From Posidonia oceanica (lineage: Eukaryota > Streptophyta > Magnoliopsida > Alismatales > Posidoniaceae), in NCBI GenBank assembly GCA_037176725.1, contig JAZBRS010000074.1, forward strand, positions 60,392,001-60,456,000: DNA of 64,000 nucleotides, given 5' to 3'. Position 1 is the stretch's first letter, and each line of letters begins with the position of its first letter. Positions 49,641-63,000 of the stretch are shown one piece after another. The notes beneath the pieces were generated by a model. That model was not told where the DNA came from, did not search any database, and was given only the letters and a program-made list of their open reading frames with translations. The translations under genes and the position numbers were made by a program.

Positions 49641-52600
49641 ATGATAAGGCTTGCACTTTTCTTTCCTGACCTCTTCCTGGTCTTGATAGGGCTTGCACCT
49701 ATCAATCCTGGCGGTCCGGTCCTGATAAGTCTTGCACCTACCATTCCTGACCTCTTCTGGGTCTTGACGGGGCTTGCACCTATCATTCCTAGCTATCCGG
49801 TCTTGACAAGGCTTGCACTTGTCAGTCCTGACCTCATCCTGGTCTTGGAAGGGCTCACACCTCTCATTGCGGCCGGTCCGATCATGTTAAGGCTTGCACT
49901 AATCATTCCTGACCTCTTCCATGTCTTGATCGGGCTTGCACCTATCATACCTAGCTGTCCGGTCATGATAAGGCGTGCACTTATCATTCCTGACCTCTTC
50001 CTGGTCTTGGTAGGGCTTGCACCATTCATTCCTGGCGGTCCAGTCTTGATAAGGCTGGATCTTATCATTCCTGGCGGTCCGGTCTTGGTAAGGCTTGCAC
50101 TTATCATTCCTGGCCTCTTCCTGGTCTTGGCAGGGCTTGCACCTTTCATTCTTGGCGGTCCAGTCTTGATAAGGCTTGCACTTATCATTCCTGACATATT
50201 CCTGGTCTTGACAGGGCTTGCCCCTATCGTTCCTGGCTGCCGGTCTTGACAAGGCTTGCACTTATCATTCCTAACCTCTTCCTAGTCTGGGTAGGGCTCA
50301 CACCTAGCATTGCTGGCGGTCCGTTCATGATAAGGCTTGCACTAATCGTTCCTGACCACTTCCAAGTCTTGATAAGGCTTCCACCTATCATACCTAGCGG
50401 TCCGGTCTTGATAAGGCTTGCACTTATCATTCCTGACCTCTTCCAGGTCTTGCTTGGGCTTACACCAATCTTTCCGGGCAGTCCAGTCATGATAAGGCTT
50501 GCACCTATCGTTCCTGACCTTTTCTTGGTCTTGGTAGGGCATGCACCAATCTTTCCAGGCGGTCCAGTCTTGGTAGGGCTTGCACCTATCATTTCTGGCG
50601 ATCCGATCTTGATATTGCTTGCACTTATCATTCAGACCTCTTCCTGGTCTTGTTAGGGCTTGCACCTATCAATCCTGGCGGTCCGAGCATGATAAGGCTT
50701 GCACTTATCATTCCTGACCTCTCCCTAGTCATGGTAGGGCTAGCATCAATCATTCCGGTCGGTCTGGTAGTGATATGGCATGCACTTATAATTTCTGACC
50801 TGTACCTGGTCTTGATAAGGCTTGCACCAATCGTTCCTGGCGGTCAGGTCATGATAAGGCTCGCACTTATCACTCCAGATCTCTCCCTGGTCTTGAAAAG
50901 GCATGCACTTATCATTCCAGGCCTCTTCCGGGTCTTGAAAGGGCTTGCACCAATCAGTCCACGCGGTCGTCTTGATAAGGCTTGCACTTATCATTCCTGA
51001 ACTCTTCCTAGCCTCTTCCTGGTCTAGATAGGGGTTGCACCTATCATTCCTGGAGGTCCGGTCTTGACAAGGCTTGCACTTATCATTCCTGACCTCCTCC
51101 TGGCCTCTTCCTGGTCTTGATTGGGCTTGCACCTATCATTCCGGGTGGTCCGGTCTTGATAAGGCTTGCACTATTCATTCCAGACCACTTCCTGGTCATG
51201 GTAGGGCTTACACCAATCATTCCTAGCGGTCCATTCTTGATAAGGCTTGCACTTATCAGTCCTGACCTCTTCCTGGTCTTGATTAGGCTTGCACGTATCG
51301 TTCCTGGTGGTCTGGTCTTGATAAGGCTTGCACTTATCATTCCTAACCTCTTCCTGGTGTTGGTAGGGCTTGCACCTTTCATTCTAGGCGGTCCGGTCTT
51401 GATATGGCTTGCACTTAACAATCCTTACCTCTTCCTGGTCTTGGTAGGGCTTGCACCTCATAGTCCGGCACTCTGGTCTTGATAAGGCTTGCACTTATCA
51501 TTTCTGACCTCTTCCTGGTATTGATTGGGTTTGCACCTATCATTCCAGGTGGTCCTGTCTTGATAAGGCTTGCACTTATCATTCCAAACCTCTTCCTGGT
51601 CATTATAGGACTTGCACCCCTCATTCCTAGCGGTCCGGTCTTGACAAGCCTTGCACTTATCATTGCAGACCTCGTCCTGGCCTCTTCTTGGTCGTGATTG
51701 GGCTTGCACCTATCATTCCTGGTGGTCTGGTCTTGATAAGGCTTGCCCTTATCATTCCTGACCTCTTCCTGGTCTTGGTAGGGCTATCACCTATCATTCC
51801 TGGCGGTCCGGTCTTGATAAGGCATTCACATATCATTCCTGACCTCTTCCTAGTCATGATAGGGCTAGCACCTCACATTCCTGGCTGTCCGGTCAGGATA
51901 TGGATTGCACTTAGCATTCCTGACCTCTTCCGGGTCATGGTAGGGCTTGCACCAATCCTTCCTGGCGGTCCGGTCATGATATGGCTTGCACTTATCATTC
52001 CTTGCCTCTTCCGAGTCTTGATAGGGCTTGCACATATCATTCCAGCCGGTCCGGTCTTGATAAGGCTTGCACTTATCATTCCTGACCTCTTCCAGGTGTT
52101 GATAGGGCTTGCACCTATCATTCCTGGCGGTCCGGTCATGATAAGTGTTGCACTTATCATTCCTGACCACTTCCAGGTCATGATAGGGCGTGCACCTATC
52201 ATTTCAGGTGGTCCGGTCTTGATAAGGCTTGCACTTATCTTTCCTGACCTCTTCCTGGTCTAGATAGGGCTTGCACCTATCATTCCTAGCGGTCCGGTCT
52301 TGATGAGGCTTGCACTTATCGTTCCAAACCACTTCCTGGTCTTGATAGGGCTAGCACCTATCATTCCTGGCGGTCCGATCCTGATAAGGCTTGCACTTAT
52401 CATCTCTGACCTCTTCCTAGCCATTACAGGGCTTGCACCAATCATTCCAAGCGGTCCTGTCTTGATAACGCATGCACTTTTAGTTCCTGTCCTCTTCCTG
52501 GTCTTGATAGGGCTTGCACCTATCATTCCTTGTGGTCCGGTCTTGATTAGTTTTGTACTTATCATTCTAGACCTATTCCTTGTCTTGACAGGACTTGCTC

Positions 52601-54530
52601 CTATCATTCCTGGTGGTCCAATCATGACTAGGCATGCACTCATCGTTCCTGACCACTTCCTGGTCTTGGTAGCGCTCACACCTATCGTTGCTAGCAGTAC
52701 GGTCATGATAAGGCTTGCACTTATCATTCCTGACCTCTTCCAAGTCATGATCGGGCTTGCACCTATCATACCTGGCGGTCCTGTCTTGATATGGCTTACA
52801 CTTATCATTCCTGACCTCTTCTAGGTCTTGGTACAGCTTGCACCAATCATTCCTGGCGGTCGAGTCGTGATAAGGCTTGCACTTATCATTCTTGACCTCT
52901 TCCTAGTCTTGGTAGGGCATGCACAAATCATTCCTGGCTGTCTAGTCTGGGTAAGGCTTGCACTTATCATTCCTGAACTCTTCTTGGTCTTATCAGGGCT
53001 TGCACCTATCATTCCTGGCGATCCGGTCTTCATTAGCCTCGGACGTATCATTCAGGCCTCATCCTGGTCTTGGTAGGGCTTGCACCTATCATTCTTGGCG
53101 GTCCAGTCGTGATAAGGCTTGCACTTATCATTCCAGACCTCACCCTGGTCATGGTAGGGCTTGCATCTATCATCCAGGCAGTCTGGTAGTGATATGGCTT
53201 GCACTTATCATTCTTGACATCTTCTTGGTCTTGGTAGGTCTTGCACCTAACATTCCGAGAGGTCTGGTCTTGAAAAGGCTCCCACTTATCATTCCAGACA
53301 TCTACCTGGTTTTGAAATGGCTTGCACTTATCTTTCCAGGCCTCTTCTTGGTCATGATATTGTCTGCACCTATCAATCAAGGCTGTCCGGTCTTGATAAG
53401 GCTTGCACAAATCATTCCGGAACACTTCCCAGCCTCTTCCAAGTCTAAGTAGGGGTTGCACCTATCATTCCTGGCAGTCCAGTCACGATAAGGCTTGCAC
53501 TTATCATTCCTGACCTCTTCTTGGCCTCTTCCTGGTCTTGATTAGGCTTGCACCTATCTTTCCTGGTGGTTCGGTCTTGATAAGGCTTGCACTAATCATT
53601 CCTAACCTCTTCCTGGTCTTGGTAGGGCTTACACCAATCATTCCTAGCAGTCTGGTCTTGATATGGCATGCACATATCATTCCTGACCTCTTCCGGGACA
53701 TGATTAGACTTGCACGTATCGTTCCTGGCGGTCCGATCTTGATACGACTTGCACTTATCATTCCTAACCTCTTCCTGGTCAAGGTTGGGCTTGCACCTAT
53801 CGTTCCTAGCGGTCCGGTCAAGATATGGCTTGCACTTATCATTCCTGGCCTCTTCTGGGTCTTGATAGGGCTTGCACCAATAATTCCAAGCAGTCCGGTC
53901 TTGATAAGGCATGCACTTATCGTTCCTGACCTCTTCCAGGTCTTGATAGGGCTTGCACCTATCATTCCTGGCGGTCCGATAATGATAAGGCTTGCACTTA
54001 TCATTCCTGACCTCTTCCTGGTCTTGATAGGGCTTGCACCTACCATTCCTGGCGGTCCAGTCTTGATAACGCTTGCACTTATCATTCCTGATCTCTTCCT
54101 GGTCTTGTTAGGGCTAGCACAATTCATTCCTGGTGGTCAGGTCCTGGTAAGGCATGCACTTATCAATCCTGACCTCTTCCTAGTCGTGACCGGGCTTGCA
54201 CCTGTCATTCCTGGTAGTCCGGTCTTGATAAGGCATGCACTTATCATTCCCGACCTCTTCCAGGTCTTGATAGGGCTTGCACCTATAATTCCTGGTGGAC
54301 CGGTGCTAATAAGGTTTGCACTTATCATTCCAGACCTATTCCTGGTCTTGACTGGGCTAGCACCTATCATTTTTGGCTATCCGGTCTTGACTAGGCATGC
54401 ACTTATCATTCCTGACCTCTTCCTAGTCTTGGTAGGGCTCACACCAATCATTGCCGGCGATCCGGTTATGACAAGGCTTGCACATATCAATCCAGACCGC
54501 TTCCTAGTCATGATAGGGCTTGCACCTATC
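49641..54530 (+). repeat. 5.43-kb higher-order repeat, copy C (shortened)
   Basis: This matches copy B at about 5,405 bp up to about 51,700 and at 5,162 bp from about 52,300. It has therefore lost 243 bp, exactly three 81-bp dimers, between those points. Homology fades after about 54,530. It is more diverged from B than A is. Confidence 0.8.
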
Positions 54531-55945
54531 ATACCTAGCGGTCCGGTCTTGATAAGGCTTGCACTTATCATTCCTGACCACTTCCTGGTCTTGGTAGGGC
54601 TTGCACCATTCATTCCTGGCAGTCCAGTCGTGGTAAGGCTTGCACTTATCATTCCTGACCACTTCTTGGTCTTGGTAGGGCATGCACCAATCATTCCTGG
54701 CGGTCCAGTCTTGGTAGGGCATGCACTTATCATTCCTGAACTCTTCTTGGTCTTGAGAGGGCTTGCACCTATCATTCCTGGCGATCCGATATTGATAAGG
54801 CTTGCACTTATCATTCAGACCACTTCCTGGTCTTGGTAGGGTTGCACCAATCATTCCTGGCGGTCCGATCGTGATAAGGCTTGCACATATCATTCCTGAC
54901 CTCTCCTAGTCATCATAGGGCTTGCATCTATCTTTCCAAGCAGTCCGATAGTGATAAGGCTTGCACTTATAATTCCTGACCTCTTCCAGGTCTTGATAAG
55001 ACTTGCACCTATCGTTCCTGGCGGTCTGGTCTTGATAAGGCTCGCACTTATCATTCCTGATCTCTTCCTGTTCTTGAAAGGGCTTGCACTTATCATTCCA
55101 AGCCACTTCCTAGTCTAGATAGGGCTTGCACCTATCGGTCCAGGCGGTCCTGTCTTGATATGGCTTGCACTTTTCATTCCTGAACTCTTCCTAGCCTCAT
55201 CCTGGTCTAGATAGGGGTTCCACCTATCATTCTAGGCGGTCCGATCATGATAAGGCTTGCACTTATCAGTTTTGACCTCTTCCTGGCCTCTTCCTGGTCT
55301 TGATTGGGCATGCACCTATCATTTCTGGTGGTCCGGTCTTGATAAGGCTTGCCCTTATCATTCCTGACCGCTTCCTGGTCTTGGTAGGGCTTACACCTAT
55401 CATTCCTGCTGGTCCAGTATTGATAAGGCTTGCACCTATCAATCCTGACCTATTCCTGGTCATGATTTGGCTTGCACGTATCGTTCCTGGCGGTCCGGTC
55501 TTGATTAGGCTTGCACTTATCATTCCAGACCACTTCCTGCTCTTGGTAGGGCTTGCACCTTTCATTCCTGGCGGTCCGGTATTGATATGGCTTGCATTTA
55601 TCATTCTTGACGTCTTCCTGGTCGTGGTTGGGCTTGCACCTATCATTCAAAGTGGTCCGGTCTAGATATGGCTAGCTCTTATCATTCCTCGCCTCTTCCG
55701 GGTCTTGATAGGGCTGGCACCTATCATTCCAACCGATCCGGTGTCGATAAGGCTTGCACTTATCATTCCTGACCTCTTCCAGGTCTTGATAGGGCTTGCA
55801 CCTATCATTCCTGGTAGTCCGATCTTGATAAGGCAAGCACTTATCAATCCTGACCTCTTCCTGGTTTTGATAGGGCATGCACCAATCATTCCTGGCGGTT
55901 CGGTCTTGATAAGGCTAGCACATATCATTCCTGACCTCTTCTTGG

Positions 55946-56755
55946 TATTGATAGGGCTAGCACCTATCATTCCTGGTGGTCCGGTCCTGATAAGGCTTGC
56001 ACTTATCATTTCTGACATCTTCCTAGTCATGATCGAGCAAACACCTATCATTCCTAGCGGTCCAGTCATCATAGCGCATGCAGTTATCGTTCCTAACCTC
56101 TTCCTGATCTTGAGAGGGCTTGCACCTATCATTCCTGGTGGTCCGGTCTTAATTAGGCTTGCACTTATCATTCCAGACAAATTCCTGGTCTTGACAGGGC
56201 TTGCACCTATCATTCCTGACGGTCCGGTCTTGACAAGCCTTGCACTTATCATTCTTGACCTCTTCATGGTGTTGGTAGGGCTCACACCTATCATTGCTGG
56301 CGGTCCGGTCATGATTAGGCTTGCGCTTATCATTCCTGACCTCTTCCTAGTATTGATAGGGCTAGCACCTATCATTCCTGGTGTTCCGGTCCTGATAAGG
56401 CTTGCACTTATCATTTCTGACATCTTCCTAGTCATGATCGAGCAAACACCTATCATTCCTAGCGGTCCAGTCTTCATAGCGCATGCAGTTATCGTTCCTA
56501 ACCTCTTCCTGATCTTGAGAGGGCTTGCACCTATCATTCCTGGTGGTCCGGTCTTAATTAGGCTTGCACTTATCATTCCAGACAAATTCCTGGTCTTGAC
56601 AGGGCTTGCACCTATCATTCCTGACGGTCCGGTCTTGACAAGCCTTGCACTTATCATTCTTGACCTCTTCATGGTGTTGGTAGGGCTCACACCTATCATT
56701 GCTGGCGGTCCGGTCATGATTAGGCTTGCGCTTATCATTCCTGACCTCTTCCTAG
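55946..56755 (+). repeat. Two nearly identical 405-bp tandem blocks (5 dimers each)
   Basis: Positions 55,946-56,350 and 56,351-56,755 are the same five dimers repeated at exactly 405 bp. I count only a few differences, such as 'ggtggtccgg' against 'ggtgttccgg' and 'gtcatcatag' against 'gtcttcatag'. Rare variants such as 'gatcgagcaaacacc' occur in both. This is the youngest amplification I can see in the window. Confidence 0.9.
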
Positions 56756-58020
56756 TAATGATAGGGCTTGCACCTATCATACCTGGCGGTCCGGTCTTGA
56801 TAAGGCTTGCACTTATCATTCCTGACCTCTTCCTACTCATGGTAGGGCTTGCACCAATCATTCCTGGCGGTCCATTCGTGATAAGGCTTGTACTTATCAT
56901 TCCTGACCTCTTCCTGGTCATGGTAGGGCATGCACCAATCATTCCAGGCGGTCCAGTCTTGGTACGGCTTGCACTTATCATTCCTGAACTCTTCTTGCTC
57001 ATGTTAGGGCTTGCACCTATCATTCCTGGCGATCCAATCTTGATAAGGCTTGCACTTATCATTCAGACCTCATCTGGTCTTGGTAGTGCTTGCACCTATC
57101 ATTCCTGGTGGTCCGGTCGTGATAAGGCTTGCACTTATCATTCCTGACCTCTCCCTGGTCATGGTAGGGCTTGCATCAATCATCCGGGTGGTCTGGTAAT
57201 GATATGGCTTGCACTTATCATTCCTGACCTCTTCCTGGTCTTGGTATGTCTTGCTCCTATCATTCCTGGTGGTCTGGTCATGATAAGGCTCCCACTTATC
57301 CTTCCTGACGTCTTCCCGGTCTAGAAAAGGCTTGCACTTAACACTGCAGGCCACTTCCTGGTCTTGATATTGCTTGCACCTATCAGTCCAGGCTGTCCAG
57401 TCTTGATAAGCCTTGCACATATCATTGCTGAACTCTTCCTAGCCTTTTCCTGGTCTAAATAAGGGTGGCACCTATCATTCCTGGCGGTCCGGTCCTGAAA
57501 AGGCTTGCACTTATCATTCCTGACCTCTTCCTAGTCATGACAGGGCTTGCACCTATCATTCCAGGTGGTCCTGTCTTGATAAGCATGCACTTATCATTCC
57601 TGACCTCTTCCTGGTCTTGATAGGGCTTGCACCTATCATTCTTGGCGGACGGGTCTTCACACGGCTTGCACTAAACATTCCTGACCTCTTTCTGGTCATG
57701 GTTGGGCTCACACCTATCAATGCTGGCGGTTCGGTCATGACAAGTCTTGCACATTTCTTTCCAGACCTCTTCCTTGTCATGATAGGGCTTGCACCTATCA
57801 TACCTAGCGGTTCGGTCATGATAAGTCTTGCACTTATCATTCTTGACCACTTCCTGGTCTTGGTAGGGCTTGCACCAATCATTCCTGGCAGTCCAGTCAT
57901 GATAAGGCTTGCACTTATCATTCCAGAACTCTACTTGGTCTTGGTAGGGCATGCACCAATCATTCTTGGCGGTCCAGTCTTCGTAAGGCTTGCACATATC
58001 ATTCCTAAACTCTTCTTGGT

Positions 58021-59190
58021 CTAGGTAGGGCTTGCACCTATCATTCTTGGCGATCCGATCATGATAAGGCTTGCACTTATCATTCAAACCTCCTCCTGGT
58101 CTTGGTTGGGTTGCACCTATCATTCCTGGCGGTCCGGTTGTGATAAGTCTTGCACTTATCATTCCTGACCTCACCCTGGTCATCGTAGGGCTTGCATCTA
58201 TAATAACGGGTGGTCTGGTATTGATAAGGCTTGCACTTATAATTCCTGACCTCTTCCAAGTCTTGATAAGGATTGCACCTATCGTAGGGCTTGCACATAT
58301 CAATCCTGAACTCTTCTTGGTCTAGATTGGGCTTGCACCTATCATTCTTGGCGATCCGATCAAGATATGGCTTGCACTTATCATTCAGACCTCCTCCTGG
58401 TCTTGGTAGGGTTGCACCTATCATTCCTGGCGGTCCAGTCGTGATAAGTCTTGCACTTATCATTCCTGACCTCACCCTGGTAATCGTAGGGCTTGCATCT
58501 ATCATTACGGGCAGTCCGGTAGTGATAAGGCTTGCACTTATAATTCCTGACCTCTTCCAATTCTTGATCAGGATTGCACCTATCATTCCTAACGGTCTGG
58601 TCCTGATAAAGCTTGCACTTATCATTCCAGACCTCTTCCTAGTCATGATAGGGCTTGCACCTATCATTCCAGGTGGTCTTGTCTTGATAAGCATGCACTT
58701 ATCATTCCTGACTTCTTCCTGGTCTTGATAGGGCTTGCACCTATCATTCTAGGCAGACCGGTCTTGACACAGCTTGCACTTAACATTTCTGACCTCTTTC
58801 TGGTCTTGGTAGGGCTCACACCTATCATTACAGGCGGTCTGGTCATGACAAGTCTTGCACATTTCTTTCCTGACCTCTTCCTTGTCATGATAAGGCTTGC
58901 ACCTATCATACCTAGCGGTCCGGTCATGAAAAGGCTTGCACTTATCATTCTCGACCACTTCCTGGTCTTGGTAGGGCTTGGACCAATCATTCCTGGCAGT
59001 CCAGTTATGATAAGGCTTGCACTTATCATTCTAGTACTCTTCTTTGTCTTGGTAGGACATGCACCAATCATTCTTGGCGGTCCAGTCTTCGTAGGGCTTG
59101 CACATATCATTCTTGAACTCTTCTTGGTCTAGATAGGGCTTGCACCTATCATTCTTGGCGATCCGATCATGATAAGGCTTGCACTTATCA
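58021..59190 (+). repeat. Nested 301-bp and 1,108-bp repeats
   Basis: The phrase starting 'ctaggtagggcttgcacc' at 58,021 recurs at 58,322 (301 bp) and at 59,129 (1,108 bp). The 301-bp period is not a multiple of 81 or 3, so unequal exchange here joined out-of-register units. The flanking sequence at 57,617 likewise matches 58,725 (1,108 bp). Confidence 0.75.
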
Positions 59191-60035
59191 TTCAGACCTC
59201 CTCCTGGTCTTGGTAGGGTTGCACTTAACATTCCTGACAACGTCTTGGTCTTGGTAGGGCATGCACCAGTCATTCCTGGCGGTCCAGTCTTGGTAGGGCT
59301 TGCACTTATCATTCCTGAACTCTTCTTGGTCTTGATAGGGCTTGCACCTATCATTCCTGGCGATTCGATATTGATTCGGCTTGCACTTATCATTCTGACC
59401 TCTTCCTGATCTAGGTAGGGTTGCACCAATCATTCCTGTCGTTCCAGTCGTGATAAGGCTTGCACTTATCATTCCTGACCTCTCCCTGGTCATCGTAGGG
59501 CTTGCATCTGTCATTCCAGGCGGTCCGGTAGTGATAAGGCGAGCACTTGAAATTCCTGACCTCTTCCAGGTCTTGATAAGACTTGCACCTATCATTCCTG
59601 GCGGTCCGGTCTTGATAAGGCTAGCACTTATCATTCCTGACCTATTCCATGTCTTGGCAGGGCTTGCACGTATCATTCCTGGCTATCCAGTCAAGACAAG
59701 TCTTGCACTTATCTTTCCTGACCTCTTCCTGGTCTTGGTATGGCTCACACCTATCATTGCTGGCGGTCCGGTCAAGATAAGGCTTGCACTTATCATGCCA
59801 GACCTCTTCCTAGTATTGATAGGGCTTGCACCTATCAATCCTGCCGGTCCGGTCATGACAACGCTTGCACTTATCATTCCTGACCACTTCCTGGTCTTGG
59901 CAGGGCATGCACCAATCATTCTTGGCGGTCCAGTCTTGATAGGGCTTGCTCATATCATTCCAGAACACTTCTTGGTCTTGATAGGGCATGCACCTATCAA
60001 TCCTGGCTATCCGATCTTGATAAGGCTTGCACTTA

Positions 60036-63000
60036 TCATTCAGACCTCTTCCTGGTCTTGGTAGGGCTTGCACCTATCATTCTTGGCGGTCCGGTCTTGA
60101 TAAGGCTTGCACTTATCATTCCCGACCACTCCCGGGTCATGGTAGGGCTTGCATCTATCATTACGGGCGGTCCGGTGGTGATAAGGCTTGCAGTTATAAT
60201 TCCTGACCTCTTCCAGGTCTTGATAGGGCTTGCACCAATCGTTCCTGGCAGTCTGGTCTTTATAAGGCTCGCACTTATCATTCGAGATCTCTTCCCGGTC
60301 TTGAAAAGGCTTGCACTTATCATTTCAGGCCTCTTCCGGGTCATGAACTAGCTTGCACTTATCATTCCTGAACTCTTCCTAGCCTCTTCCTGGTCTTGAT
60401 AGGGTTTGCACCTATCAATCCTGGAGTTCCGGTCTTGATAGGGCTTGCACTTATCATTACTGACCTCATCATGGTTTTGATAGGGCTTGCACCTATCTTT
60501 CCAGGCTGTCCGGTCATGACAAGCCTTGCACTTATCAATCCTAACCTCATCCTAGTCTTGGTAGGGCTTGCACCTATCATTCCTGGCAGTCTCGTCGTGA
60601 TATGGCTCGCACTTATTAGTCCTGACCTCATCCTGGTCTTGATAGGGTTTGCACCTATCATTCCCGACGGTCTGGTCTTGATAAGGCTTGCACTTATCAA
60701 TCCGTACATCTTCCTGCTCTTGATAGGGCTAGCACGTATCATTCTTTGTGGTCCAGTCGTGATAAGGCTTGCACTTATCATTCCTGACCTCTTCCTGGTC
60801 GTGATACGGCTTGCACCTACCATTTCATGTGGTCCGGTAATGATAAGGCTTGCACTTATCATTATTGACCACTTCCGAGTCTTGGTAGGGCTTGCACCTA
60901 TCATTCTTGGCGGTCTGGTCTGGATATGGCTTGCACTAATCATTCCTGCCCACTTCCTAGTCTTGGTAGGGCTTGCACCTATCATTCCTGGCGGTACGGT
61001 CCTGATAAGGCTTGCACTTAACTTTACTGACCTCTTCCTGGTCGTGACAGGGCCTGCACCTGTCATTCCTGGCGGTCCTGTCTTGATAATGCATGCACTT
61101 ATCATTCCTGACCTCTTCTAGGTCTTGATAGGGCTTGCACATATCATTCCTTGCGGTCCGGTCTTGATTAGGCATGCACTTATCATTCCAGACCTATTTC
61201 TGGTCATGACAGGGCTTGCACCTGTCATTCCTGGCGGTCCGGTCATGACAAGGCTTGCACTTATCATTCCTGACCTTTCCCCGGTCATGGTAGGGCTTGC
61301 ATCTATCATTCCCGGCGGTCCGGTTGTGATATGGCGTGCACTTATAAGTCCTGACCTCTTCCAGGTCTTGATAGGGCTTGCACCTATCATTCCTGGAGTT
61401 CTGGTCTTGATAGGGCTCACACTTATCATTCCTGACGTCTTCCTGTTCTTAAAAGGGCTTGCACTTATCATTCCAGGCCTCTTCCATGTCTTGATAGGGC
61501 TTGCAGCTATCATTACTGGAGGTCTAGTCATGATAAGGCTCCCACATATCAATCCGGACCTTTTCCTAGTCATGATAGGGCATGCAGCTATCATTCCTGG
61601 CGGTCCGGTCTTGATAAGGCTTGCACTTAACATTCTTGACCTCTTCCTGGTCTTGATAGGGCATGCCCCTATCATTCCTGGCGGTCCGGTCCGGATAAGG
61701 CTTGCACTTATCATTCCTGACCTCTTCCAAGTCATGACAGGGCTCGCACCTATCATTCCTGGTGGTCCGGTCTTGTTAAGGCATGCACTTAACATTCCTG
61801 ACCTCTTCCAGCTCTTGATAGGGCTTGCACCTATCATTCTTGGCGGTCCGATCTTGATAAGGCTAGCACTTATCATTCCTGACCAATTCCTGGTCATGAC
61901 AGGGCTTGCACGTATCATTCCTGGCTGTCCAGTCAAAACAAGGCTTGCAATTGTCATTCCTGACCTCTTCCTGGTCATGATAGGGCTTGCACCTATCATT
62001 CCTGGCGGTCCGGTCCCGATAAGGCTTGCACTTATCATTTCTAACCTCTTCCTAGTCATGACAAGGCTTGCACCTATCATTCCTATCGTTTCGGTCATGA
62101 TTTTGCTTGCACTTACGAATTCTGACCTCTTCCTAGCCATCACAAGGCTTGCACCTATCATTCCTGGCCTCTTCCTTGTCTTGATAGGGCTTGCACCTGT
62201 CATTCCTAGCGGTCCGGTCTTGATTTGGCTTGCACCTATCATTCCTGACCTATTCGTGGTCTTGACTGGGCTTGCACCTATCATTCTTGGCGGTCCAATC
62301 ATGACTAGGCTTGCACTTATCGTTCTTGACCACTTCCTAGTCTAGGTAGGGCACACACCTATCAATGCTGGCAGTCCGGTCATGATAAGGCTTGCACGTA
62401 CCATTCCTGAACTCTTCCTAGCCTTGATAGGGCTTGCACCTATCATACCTGGCGGTCCGGTGTTGATAAGGCATGCACTTATCATTCCTGACCTCTTCCT
62501 GGTCTTGGTAGGGCTTGCACCAATCATTCCAGGCGAACCAGTAATGATAAGGCGTGCACTTATCATTCTTGACCTCTTCCTGGTCTTGGTAGGGCATGCA
62601 CCTATCATTCCCGGCGGTCCGGTCTTGGTAAGGCTAGCACTTATCATTACTGAACTCTTCTTGGTCTTGTTATGGCTTGCACCTATCATTCCTGGTGATC
62701 CGGATGGGATAAGGCTTGCACTTATCATTTAGACCTCATCCTGGTCTTCGTGGGACTCGCACCTATCGTTCCTGGCGGTCCGGTCGAGTTGAGGCTTGCA
62801 CTTATCATTGCAGACCTCTCCCTGGTCATGGTAGGGCTTGCATCTATCATTCCGGGCGGTCCGGTTGTGTTATGGTGTGCACTTATTAGTCCTGACCACT
62901 TCCAGGTCTTGATAGGGCTTGCACCTATCATTCCTGGAGGTCTGGTCTTGGAAAGTCTCGCACTTATCATTCCTGACATCTTCCTGATTTTGAAAAGTCT

